From contig NZ_QDFY01000004.1 of NCBI RefSeq assembly GCF_003347635.1, forward strand, positions 124,001 through 188,000: a stretch of DNA of 64,000 bases, read 5' to 3'. Below, piece by piece: positions 1 through 8,044 of this stretch; positions within the stretch are counted from its first letter, which is position 1; each line of letters starts with the position of its first letter. Made by a program: the position numbers and the translations under genes. This DNA is from Sphingosinicella terrae. GTDB taxonomy: Bacteria; Pseudomonadota; Alphaproteobacteria; Sphingomonadales; Sphingomonadaceae. Under the pieces are notes generated by a model. It searched no databases. It worked only from the letters and a program-made list of their open reading frames with translations, and was not told where the DNA came from.

Positions 1-2353
1 CGGCGCCGGCCGGACCTGCGCCCCCTGCGCCGCCGGTGGCGGAGGAAAGGGCGACGGCGGTGTCGAACTGCATCACCGAGCCGAGCAGGCTGCTCGTCGC
101 ATCGCCGGTGAACGATCCCAGCTGGGTCGTGCCGCCGAAGGCGGCGCCGCCGGCACCGCCCGCCTGGCCCGCTCCGCCGACACCGCCCGCGCCGCCGGTG
201 CCGACCGCCTCGAGCCGGATGTCGGTCAGCGCGAGATTGGCCTGTTCGCGGCCGGCGAGCACGAAGGCGCCCCCCGAATTGATCGCACCGTCGAACAAGC
301 CGGCCCGCGCTTCGCCGCCGGCTCCGGCCGCGACCGAGCCTCCGTCGCCGGCGCCGCCGGCGCCGCCGGTCGCATTGGCGGTCACCGTCGCGGCGGCGCC
401 GATCAGCCGGCCGATGCCCGGCGACTGCGCCTGCACGTAGGCGGTGCCGCCCTCGGCCGCGCCGCCCTGGCCGCCGAAGCCCTCCGAAGCGTTGCCGCCG
501 ACGCCGTCGGCGCTCGCGACGATATCGCCGTCGACCTGGATTTCGCCGCCCAGCGTGATGATTCCCGCATTGCCCGCAATCGCGTCGCCGCCGGAGGTCC
601 CGTTGCCGCCGGCTGCGTCCGCGCTGACGGTCGCATTGCCGAGCGTGAGGTTGCCATTCTCGGCGAAGATCTGAGCATTGCCGCCGGACCCGTTGCCACC
701 CGTACCGGGATCCGAACCCGGGATGCCGCCGATGCCGAACCCGCCCTGGCCGGCGGCGGAGACCGCAACGTCGCCGGCGGCGAACAGGGTGCCGCCATTC
801 ACCCCGATCACGGCAAGCCCGCCGGTTCCGGATCCGCCACCGCCATAGCTGTCGGAGCCGCGCGCGTCGGCGGATGCGGTCATCGCTCCATCGATGGTGA
901 TCTGCCCGCCCGAGGAGGCAAATATCTGGGCGTCGCCGCCTGTCGCGTCGCCGGACAGGTTGCGGACGCCGTCATTCGCGGCCCGCGCGTTCGCGCTGAC
1001 CTGGGCGTCTCCCCCGATGGCGATCGTGCCGCCGTCGGCAGCGGTAATGCGGGCGACGCCGCCCTGCGCGTCGAGCTGAGCGGTCACGGCCAGATTGGCC
1101 ACGGTGAAGTTCTTGATGTCATCCGCCGAGACGATCGCCGACCCGCCGATCGTGATGCTTTCGCCGGCGCCGGCAACGATGCTGGCATTGGAGAAGCCGG
1201 CGATCCGGACGTCGGAGTCGAAGTTCACCGAACCTGTGGCCGATGCGTCGACCGTGAAATCGGTCGTGGCGAGGCCGGTGACGCCGGAGGAATAGCCGCC
1301 GCCGACGATGCGGACGCTGGCATTTCCCTCATTGTTGCCGGCGCCGCGGAAGGCATCGGGGAATTCCCTGCCGCTGACGTCGAACCCAGCGGAGAGAATG
1401 ACCTCGCCGTTGACGATGCTGGCGCTGGTCGCCGGGTCGAAGCCGAGATTGCCGGAGAAGACGAGCTGCACCGCCTGGGCCTGGCCGACGCCGACCGCAT
1501 AGATGGCCTGGTTGGCATCCGTGCCGGTGCGTGCCGGGCCGCCGGTACTGCCGCCATGCTCGATGATCGTTCCGGCAACCGTCGTGCCGGTGGTGACGAC
1601 GATGTCGAAAAGGCCTTCGACGAGGGTGATGTCGACCGATTCGGCGGCGACATAAGCGGTCGAGCCGTTGATCCGGGCATTGCCGTTCATGACCACCCGC
1701 GGCGCGACCATGGCGAGGAAGCTGTTCTCCGCTGTGGCGTTGATCAGCGCACCCGGCTGCACCTCGACCCGTGCCTGGCTTCCCGGCGCCGCCGTCAGGC
1801 TGAGGGCGCCATTGCCGCTGCCGAAGTCCTGGAAGCTTCCTGGATCGAGATCGGCCGCGCTGAGGATCAGGTTGCCGACGTCGAAGACGGCGGTGCTGCC
1901 GACCAGGAGGCCGTTGGGGCTGTAGAAGGCGACGGTGCCGCCGCGCACATTCCCGGCTCCGGTCTGCAGCTGGCTGATGATATTGCCGTTGAGCTCGACC
2001 ACCCCGGTGCCGGTCGGCACGATGCGGTTGAGGATGACGAATCCGCCGGCCCCGGGCGTATCCTGGAAGATCGCCGTATTCCCCGCCGGCAGGAAATCGA
2101 TGAGACCGCCCGGCCCCTCGATGGGAGTCCAGTCGACGATCGCATCATCGATGACGGTGATGGTCTCCTGGCCGGGAATGGTACGATCGAAATTCACCTG
2201 GCCGGCGGTCACCGACGGGCTTCCGCTGAACGCCTGCGCAAAAGCCGCGCTCGTCCAGGTGCCGCACATCGCCGCCAAGGCGGCGGCGGCGCAGCCGGCG
2301 CGGAGGCCGAGCCTGCCGCGGGCGGACCTCCGGGAGCGGTCATGCAGCATCAT
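1..2353 (-). CDS. TpsA-type exoprotein (filamentous haemagglutinin N-terminal domain), 3' end outside window
   Basis: Large secreted adhesin or exoprotein of a two-partner secretion system, exported by the TpsB protein encoded just upstream. The visible 784 codons read without a stop to the window edge. An extended Arg-rich N-terminus and hydrophobic stretch ending in AFAQ form a signal peptide. A TPS-type domain follows, with beta-strand-rich sequence and the FYSPNGLLVG motif near residues 125-140. The rest is a long Gly/Ala/Asn-rich beta-helix-like region with recurring GGxGGxG and GGDAxI units. The ATG overlaps the TpsB stop by one base (TGATG), so translation is probably coupled. The exact ligand or role cannot be told from sequence. 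The protein continues beyond base 1, so any C-terminal anchor is not seen. Confidence 0.8.
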   Translation of the reverse strand, partial: MMLHDRSRRSARGRLGLRAGCAAAALAAMCGTWTSAAFAQAFSGSPSVTAGQVNFDRTIPGQETITVIDDAIVDWTPIEGPGGLIDFLPAGNTAIFQDTPGAGGFVILNRIVPTGTGVVELNGNIISQLQTGAGNVRGGTVAFYSPNGLLVGSTAVFDVGNLILSAADLDPGSFQDFGSGNGALSLTAAPGSQARVEVQPGALINATAENSFLAMVAPRVVMNGNARINGSTAYVAAESVDITLVEGLFDIVVTTGTTVAGTIIEHGGSTGGPARTGTDANQAIYAVGVGQAQAVQLVFSGNLGFDPATSASIVNGEVILSAGFDVSGREFPDAFRGAGNNEGNASVRIVGGGYSSGVTGLATTDFTVDASATGSVNFDSDVRIAGFSNASIVAGAGESITIGGSAIVSADDIKNFTVANLAVTAQLDAQGGVARITAADGGTIAIGGDAQVSANARAANDGVRNLSGDATGGDAQIFASSGGQITIDGAMTASADARGSDSYGGGGSGTGGLAVIGVNGGTLFAAGDVAVSAAGQGGFGIGGIPGSDPGTGGNGSGGNAQIFAENGNLTLGNATVSADAAGGNGTSGGDAIAGNAGIITLGGEIQVDGDIVASADGVGGNASEGFGGQGGAAEGGTAYVQAQSPGIGRLIGAAATVTANATGGAGGAGDGGSVAAGAGGEARAGLFDGAINSGGAFVLAGREQANLALTDIRLEAVGTGGAGGVGGAGQAGGAGGAAFGGTTQLGSFTGDATSSLLGSVMQFDTAVALSSATGGAGGAGPAGA

Positions 2354-4170
2354 CAGAAACTCCAGGGAAGAAGCTTGGTGGTAAGCGAGAAGAGCAATCG
2401 GACGTCACCGCGATCCGCCTGCAGGCCGGCGCGCTCGAGCGGGACGGCGAGGGTGACGTCGGCCTGGATGCGGTCGCCCCACAGCGCCCGAACGCCGCCG
2501 CCGATCGACATCAGCCGCCTGTCGCCGAACGCCGGATCCTCGTTCCACACCCGCGCGACGTCGAAGAAGGCGTAGGGCTGGAACCGGAAGTCCTCGCGCG
2601 TGGCCGGGACCAGGCTGCCGACCCGCACCTCGATGGTGCTGCCGACGCCGCTGTCGCCGAGGATGGTTCCGGGGTCGTAGCCCCGCCCGATGGTGAAGTT
2701 GCCGGCGGAGAATTCCTCGAAGGCGAGCAGCGGGTCTCCGGAATATTGCGCCCGCGTCTCCAGCGCGAAGGTGATCATCGGCGTTGGGCGCAGCTCGGCC
2801 GTCCCGACGAAGCGGATCAGGGTTCCGGTCGGATCAGCGAGGATCCGGCTGGGCGGCGCCGCTCCCCCGGCGAGGCAGGCGGCGGGGGCGGTGCGGCAAT
2901 CGGACGAGGCGCCAAGGACGTCGAGGCCCTGGCGCAGCTCGATCAGGCCGCGGCCCGCCCAGCGCGGTTGGGCGGGGGAATAGCCGTTGCCGAACGACAG
3001 GCTGGAGGGGTCGACGCTCTCGAAGGCGAGCCGGCCGAACAGCACCCGCAGCCGATCGCGGGTGAGCGGGGCGTCGTTGAAGTCGACATCCTGGTCGACC
3101 AGGTCGAAGCCCAGGCTTCCCCTCAGGGAGACGTCCCGCCGCCGCAGGAACGGATAACTGGCCTGCAGCGTCGCAAAAAGCGTCTCCGAATCGACGTCCA
3201 CGTCGGCGAGCCCCACATCGGGATCGCCCCAGCTCCCGGTGACCTGCGCCGAGACAGCGAGGCCCTCGCTGCCGATCCGGAAATCGTGGCCGAGCTGGAG
3301 GGTCTGCTGCTCGCGAAAATCCGCGGTGGTGAAGGCGGTGAGGGTGGTGCGGTCGCCGAGCCCGGTAAGGCCGTACAGCTCGGCGCTGACCAAGCCGCCG
3401 ATCCGTCCGAGGGCCCGCGATCCGTAATTCTGCACGTTGGCGACAAGGACCGCCGGCGTGCGCAGCACGGCCACTTCGCCGACCAGCTCGCCGGGGCCGG
3501 TGCCCGCCGAACGGAGCGTCAGGCGAACGTCGTAGCCGGGCACATCGCCGGCGAGCAGCAGGTAGCGCTCGGCGGTGTTTCGGTTGAAGGCTTCGTCGTC
3601 GGCGAGGCGCCGCAGATAGCCGGCCAGTCGCCGTTCGGACGGCCCTGCATCGCCGCGGACCCGGACGGCGACGACGCGGCCAAGCACGACCCGGAATCGC
3701 GCTTGTCCATCGCCCAATCCCTGCTCCGGTATCTCGACCACCGCCAGATAGCCGGCGGCGTTGAGCAGCGCCGTCGCGCGGTCGCGAATCCGGCACATGA
3801 TCGAAACGGGCTGCTCGGCGCCGAGCAGGCCGGAATGCGCGTCCGCCAGAAGCTCCGGCGATACCGAGCCGAGTCCTTCGAACTCGACGGCGTTCAGCGT
3901 CACCCGGATGTCCGCGTAGCGCGGGTCGTCGAGCGCGCAAGGCGCGGCTGGAAGGTCGCTTTCGACCTCCAGCCGCGCCCGCCGGTCGGGAACCGGTCGA
4001 ACCGGGACGCGCTCGACCTCCTCTCGCGTCGGCGGCGCGACCGGAGTCGACTGCGCGAAGACTCCGGTCGCCTGAACCGCCAGCGCGAAAGCGAGCATCA
4101 AGCCCGCCATCCTGGGCGCCCCCCGACCCCGGCATTCGTCCCGCGATCGACCTTCGGTTGCCCCCAACAT
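2353..4170 (-). CDS. TpsB / ShlB-FhaC-HecB family outer-membrane transporter
   Basis: Omp85-superfamily porin that recognises and secretes the adjacent TpsA through the outer membrane. About 605 aa from the ATG chosen here. A signal peptide ends in GVFAQ, and a Pro-rich linker follows. Two POTRA domains come next: the first contains VTLNAVEFEGL and ends near VVLGRV; the second runs from VRVRGDAG to about TPAVLVAN. The 16-strand barrel shows the TpsB C-terminal motif FFDVARVW, then GGGVRALWGD, and a terminal Phe typical of BAM substrates. Start choice is not certain: the ATG at 4170 is preceded by GGGGGAAGG at short spacing, and an ATG at 4110 would give a more compact signal peptide. The gene lies 195 bp after a LuxR-type regulator and overlaps tpsA by one base. 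Confidence 0.88.
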   Translation of the reverse strand: MLGATEGRSRDECRGRGAPRMAGLMLAFALAVQATGVFAQSTPVAPPTREEVERVPVRPVPDRRARLEVESDLPAAPCALDDPRYADIRVTLNAVEFEGLGSVSPELLADAHSGLLGAEQPVSIMCRIRDRATALLNAAGYLAVVEIPEQGLGDGQARFRVVLGRVVAVRVRGDAGPSERRLAGYLRRLADDEAFNRNTAERYLLLAGDVPGYDVRLTLRSAGTGPGELVGEVAVLRTPAVLVANVQNYGSRALGRIGGLVSAELYGLTGLGDRTTLTAFTTADFREQQTLQLGHDFRIGSEGLAVSAQVTGSWGDPDVGLADVDVDSETLFATLQASYPFLRRRDVSLRGSLGFDLVDQDVDFNDAPLTRDRLRVLFGRLAFESVDPSSLSFGNGYSPAQPRWAGRGLIELRQGLDVLGASSDCRTAPAACLAGGAAPPSRILADPTGTLIRFVGTAELRPTPMITFALETRAQYSGDPLLAFEEFSAGNFTIGRGYDPGTILGDSGVGSTIEVRVGSLVPATREDFRFQPYAFFDVARVWNEDPAFGDRRLMSIGGGVRALWGDRIQADVTLAVPLERAGLQADRGDVRLLFSLTTKLLPWSF

Positions 4171-4365
4171 GCCTTCCCCCGCAACGGCTTCGCCGACGGG
4201 GCACCCTCGCAAGGGCCACCCCGCCTTGCGCGGCGATTCTACGGAAGACGCTCCTCGCGCCTCATCCCCTGAACAGGGTATGCGGGGGAGAAATTATGGG
4301 ATTGCGCGGGTTTGCCGCTCCGATCCGAACCGAATGGCGGCACGTGCCGAGAGACCGCAGCCGAT

Positions 4366-5463
4366 TCAGCTATGCGGCTGGAGCTTGGGCAAGGCGCCGA
4401 CGATCATCACCAGCTCCGACTGACGGCTGCATCCCAGCTTGGCGAAGATCGCCTTGAGTTGAGAATGGACCGTTCCGGGCGCAACGCCACGCTCCTCGGC
4501 GATGAGAGCCGGCGGAACGCCCTCGGCAAGACGCACCGCCACATCCGCTTCGGCTGTGGTCAGTCCGTGTAGCTCCCGAAGCCGGCCGGACATGCTGAGG
4601 TCCTTTATCTCCGGATCCGCGAGGACGACCACGACCCTTCTCCGCCCCTCCTGGCAAGTGGAGAGGATCGATAGCTCGTACGGGCGCCCGGCGGCACGGT
4701 GGACGAGGATCGCCGTGGCTTCCAACTCCGACGGTGCCACAGCCATGTCGATAGCCTGCTGGAGCGCCTTCTGGTCCACGGGCCGAAGCGCGCGCAGCCG
4801 GCCCTCCCGGATCGTCAAGCCATCGGCCCGGGCCAATATCGTCTCGGCGGAGGCATTCGCGTGAAGAAGCCGACCGGTCACGTCGAGGGTCATCACGGCA
4901 TGGCCGAGCACATCGAGTCCCGCTGTTGCATCGTCGGAGAGCTGCTGCGTGGCGACCAGCTTACTGCGGATCGCCACCATCCGACGAAGATGGACGAAGA
5001 TGTCCTCCACCCAGGCGACCGTCTCCGCATCGAAGGCATCCTGGGTCCGGCCGCGATGGAAGCCGATCTCCGCCCTGAGGGTCTCGGTCCGCAGAACGCC
5101 GCCCAAGGCACGGAACGAATCGTCGCCCATCGGCCTGATCCACTCATTGTAGAGTCGGCCGCGGGCATATTGGGCCGGCGCCACGATCTGCTCGAGATCC
5201 CAGACCCGGTTCAGCCGATCGGGGCGGTTGACCGCAGCCGACCAGAGATCGGCATCGGCGAAATGGCGATCATAGGCCTCCATCTGCTCGGCGGTGAAAT
5301 AGCCGGAATAGGAGACCTCCTCGGTCTGCTCCCGCAGGTCCTTCCAATGAAAGACTCCGGAGCGGGCGCCGATCGCCTGCGCCAGGCTCGCCGCGAGCTC
5401 GGCGAATGCCCCGTCGTCCGTCGCCGCGTCGTAGATGGATTCGGCCTTGAACGGTTTCACCAT
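4366..5463 (-). CDS. LuxR-type helix-turn-helix transcriptional regulator
   Basis: DNA-binding regulator of about 365 aa. The last 65 residues are a canonical LuxR/GerE four-helix domain (LTTAEADVAVRLAEG, then APGTVHSQLKAIFAKLG). The N-terminal 200 residues are an all-purpose sensor region with no receiver-domain Asp signature. A PAS-like segment sits around DVLGHAVMTLDVTGRLLHAN, so a small ligand rather than a phosphorelay is likely. The ATG at 5463 was preferred over an in-frame GTG 12 bases upstream, whose GGAGG lies too far away. The gene is divergent from a TonB-dependent receptor and upstream, on the same strand, of the tpsB-tpsA pair. Either could be its target; the sequence does not decide. 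Confidence 0.82.
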   Translation of the reverse strand: MVKPFKAESIYDAATDDGAFAELAASLAQAIGARSGVFHWKDLREQTEEVSYSGYFTAEQMEAYDRHFADADLWSAAVNRPDRLNRVWDLEQIVAPAQYARGRLYNEWIRPMGDDSFRALGGVLRTETLRAEIGFHRGRTQDAFDAETVAWVEDIFVHLRRMVAIRSKLVATQQLSDDATAGLDVLGHAVMTLDVTGRLLHANASAETILARADGLTIREGRLRALRPVDQKALQQAIDMAVAPSELEATAILVHRAAGRPYELSILSTCQEGRRRVVVVLADPEIKDLSMSGRLRELHGLTTAEADVAVRLAEGVPPALIAEERGVAPGTVHSQLKAIFAKLGCSRQSELVMIVGALPKLQPHS

Positions 5464-5590
5464 GCCTGCGCCCACTTATGCCAAGAAAGTCCTCCCCCGG
5501 CCGCCATCGGTGCAACCGTGGACCCGCGCTCCGAGCTTTTCCTTGACAGCCCCACGACCATTCTCTTTTTTTCCTTTAAGGGGCAATAGG
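5464..5590. promoter_or_regulatory. divergent promoter region between LuxR regulator and TonB receptor
   Basis: A 127-bp divergent intergenic region. On the plus strand a perfect -35-like TTGACA lies at 5543-5548, followed by a T-run at the expected -10 distance, so the -10 box is poor. AAGGGG sits nine bases before the receptor ATG at 5591. No clear inverted repeat for the LuxR-type protein was recognised. Confidence 0.35.
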
Positions 5591-7975
5591 ATGACAATTG
5601 CAAGGGCTGGGGGGCGCCAGCCGAACACCCGGTCCCGTACCGGAACAGTGCCGAAGCGGCGCCGCGGCAACGCGGCGCAGGCGGTCCCGCTTGCGGTATT
5701 TGCGGTCGCCGCGGCAACGCCGCCGAGCGCTGCGCGGGCCGAAGAGGCGGATCCTTCCATCATCGTCACCGCACGGCAGATCGCGGAGCCGGTCGAGCAG
5801 GCGCCGCTCAGCGTCACGGCGTTCGACCAGCAGGGGCTCGACCGGATGGGCGCCGACACGCTGGCGGACGTGGCGCGGGCGGTTCCGAACTTCACCCTTG
5901 CTCCGACCGGCGTGCTCGGCGCCGAGACCCCGGCAATCCGAGGCATCTTCTCCTCGGGCGGCTCATCGACGGTGGGGCTCTATGTCGACGAGGTGCCGGT
6001 CCAGATCCGCTCCACCGGCTTCTCTGGAAATGCCGATTTGAGAGCGTTCGACCTTGAACGGATCGAGATATTGCGCGGCCCCCAGGGCACTTTGTTCGGT
6101 GCCAACTCGATGGGCGGCACGATCCGCTTCGTCACCCGCCAGCCCGATCTGACGGCGTTCGACGCGGCCTTTTCGGCGGAGCTCGCGGCGGTCGAGAATG
6201 GGGGGCTGAGCCACGAGCTCAACGCTGCCGCGGGTGGCCCCATCCTGTCCGGCAAGCTCGGCTTTCGCGCCGCCTTCTACCGTCGTGCCGATGCCGGTCA
6301 TATCGACCGCGTGTCGCCGGGAGAGGCCGGGCGTATCCGACGCAATGTCGACGGCAGGCGAATAGACGCCTTGCGCGCCGCAATCACCGCGGCCGTGGGA
6401 TCGCGGATCGAGGTCACGCCGGGACTCTTCTATCAGAGGGGGCGGCGTGACGATCTTCCCTTTTTCGACAGCGGTTCGCGCGGCCGCAGGCAGGCCAACA
6501 TCCACGCCCAGCCCGGACGCGACGACCTCGTCCTGCCGAGCCTCACCGCCAGGATCGATCTGGGTTTCGCCCGGCTGACCAGCATCACCGGCTTTTTCGA
6601 TCGCCGCGACCGGCAGGTGAGCGATTATTCCCGGGTTTTCGGCGAGCTGGTGCTGGGTGGCGCGTTCCCCGAGCTGGTTCCGGAGGGAGGCGCGCGCAGC
6701 CTTACCCGGGTTTCCCAGGAGAGCCTGACCCAGGAAGTCCGTCTGGCGTCGCCAGAGGGCGGCACGCGCTTCACCTGGGTGATCGGCGCATTCCTTCGCG
6801 ATGCGAAGCTGGGACTGACTCAGGAGGTGGTCGAGCCGGGAATCGCCGAATTGGCGGAAACCTATCTCGGTGGATCGGTCGAGACGGTTTTCGGGGTCCC
6901 GCTCCTGCCGGGCGGAATCAGCTATCGCGGCGTGGAAACGGTACGGGCGCGGCAGGCGGCGGCCTTCGGCGAGATGGTCTGGCAGCTTTCGGAGCGGCTG
7001 GCGGCGACGGCGGGCTTGAGGGTCACCCGTTCCGAGCTCGACCTCCAAGTTCTGTCCGAGGGCCCCTATGCCGGCGGCACGCTCACCCAGCCGGCCGAGC
7101 GCAGGCAGCGGGACACGCCCGTGACGCCGCGCTTCGGCCTCAGCTATCGTGTCGGGACGAACGATCTGATCTACCTCACCGCAGCCAAGGGGTTCCGGAT
7201 CGGCGGCGCCAATCCGCCGGTGCCGGCGGCGAGCTGCGCCGAGGACCTGGCGTCTTTGGGCCTCGCCGAGGCACCGGTCTCCTACCGGTCGGACCGGCTG
7301 TGGAATTACGAGGCGGGGGTGAAGGCCTCGCTGGCGCGGCAGCGGGTGGGCCTCGCTCTCTCGACCTTCCACATCGACTGGAGCGGGATCCAGCAGCCGG
7401 TGACGCTGCCCAATTGCGGCTTCTCTTATGTCGACAATCTCGGAACGGCGAGGAGTCGCGGTTTCGAGGCCGAGTTGACGGTGCGGCCGCTGACGGGGCT
7501 GCAGATCCGTGCGGCGCTCGGCTTTGTCGATGCCCGGTTCCGCCGCCGGGTCGAAGGTGGGGCCGGCGGCCCCGGTACTGCGCGCGCGATCATCGTCGAC
7601 AAAGGCGACCGGGTTCCGTTCGTCCCGCGCTGGAGCGGGCGCATCGCCACCGAATATCGCCATCGCCTGGGGCGTGCCGGCCAAGGCTTCGTGCGCCTCG
7701 AATATCAGTTCGCCAGCGCCTACCGGCGGGCGCCGTCGACCGTCTCGGCGGCTTACGATCCCCGCGTCTACTTCGGTCAGTCCTACGGCATGATGATGGT
7801 TCGCTTGGGCCTGGAAGCCGGTCGCTGGCGTGTCGGCGCCTTCGTCGACAATCTCCTCGACGATCGCACGATCCTGTTCAACAGCGCCGAATTCGTGCCG
7901 GTGACGGGTGCGCCGCTGCGCCAGAGCAGCTTCCGGCCGCGGACGATCGGGCTGAGGCTGGCGCTCCGGCTGTGA
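5591..7975 (+). CDS. TonB-dependent receptor of the plant-glycan locus
   Basis: Outer-membrane active transporter of 794 aa, taking up a ligand with energy from TonB-ExbBD. A basic, twin-Arg-containing N-terminus leads into a hydrophobic signal ending AARAEE. The plug begins at SIIVTARQ and contains the hallmark LERIEILRGPQGTLFGANSMGG. The rest is a 22-strand barrel with the C-terminal TonB_dep_Rec motif (NLLDDRTILF) and a terminal hydrophobic strand ending in Leu rather than Phe. The ATG at 5591 has AAGGGG at good spacing; an upstream in-frame ATG would overlap the divergent regulator. It lies 69 bp before a GH97 gene on the same strand, and the neighbouring glycosidases suggest an oligosaccharide ligand, perhaps a xyloglucan fragment. 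Ligand identity is inferred from context only. Confidence 0.9.
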   Translation: MTIARAGGRQPNTRSRTGTVPKRRRGNAAQAVPLAVFAVAAATPPSAARAEEADPSIIVTARQIAEPVEQAPLSVTAFDQQGLDRMGADTLADVARAVPNFTLAPTGVLGAETPAIRGIFSSGGSSTVGLYVDEVPVQIRSTGFSGNADLRAFDLERIEILRGPQGTLFGANSMGGTIRFVTRQPDLTAFDAAFSAELAAVENGGLSHELNAAAGGPILSGKLGFRAAFYRRADAGHIDRVSPGEAGRIRRNVDGRRIDALRAAITAAVGSRIEVTPGLFYQRGRRDDLPFFDSGSRGRRQANIHAQPGRDDLVLPSLTARIDLGFARLTSITGFFDRRDRQVSDYSRVFGELVLGGAFPELVPEGGARSLTRVSQESLTQEVRLASPEGGTRFTWVIGAFLRDAKLGLTQEVVEPGIAELAETYLGGSVETVFGVPLLPGGISYRGVETVRARQAAAFGEMVWQLSERLAATAGLRVTRSELDLQVLSEGPYAGGTLTQPAERRQRDTPVTPRFGLSYRVGTNDLIYLTAAKGFRIGGANPPVPAASCAEDLASLGLAEAPVSYRSDRLWNYEAGVKASLARQRVGLALSTFHIDWSGIQQPVTLPNCGFSYVDNLGTARSRGFEAELTVRPLTGLQIRAALGFVDARFRRRVEGGAGGPGTARAIIVDKGDRVPFVPRWSGRIATEYRHRLGRAGQGFVRLEYQFASAYRRAPSTVSAAYDPRVYFGQSYGMMMVRLGLEAGRWRVGAFVDNLLDDRTILFNSAEFVPVTGAPLRQSSFRPRTIGLRLALRL

Positions 7976-8044
7976 GCGAGCCCTGGCAATTGTCGCCAGC
8001 GGCTGCGAGTGATAGGATTTTATAAGATAAAAGTGGGGGTGGGG

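Noticed and set aside
4158-4572. Small plus-strand ORFs in the gap and 3' end opposite tpsB and the LuxR regulator
   Set aside because: They overlap well-supported minus-strand genes, have no good ribosome-binding sites and no recognisable family.
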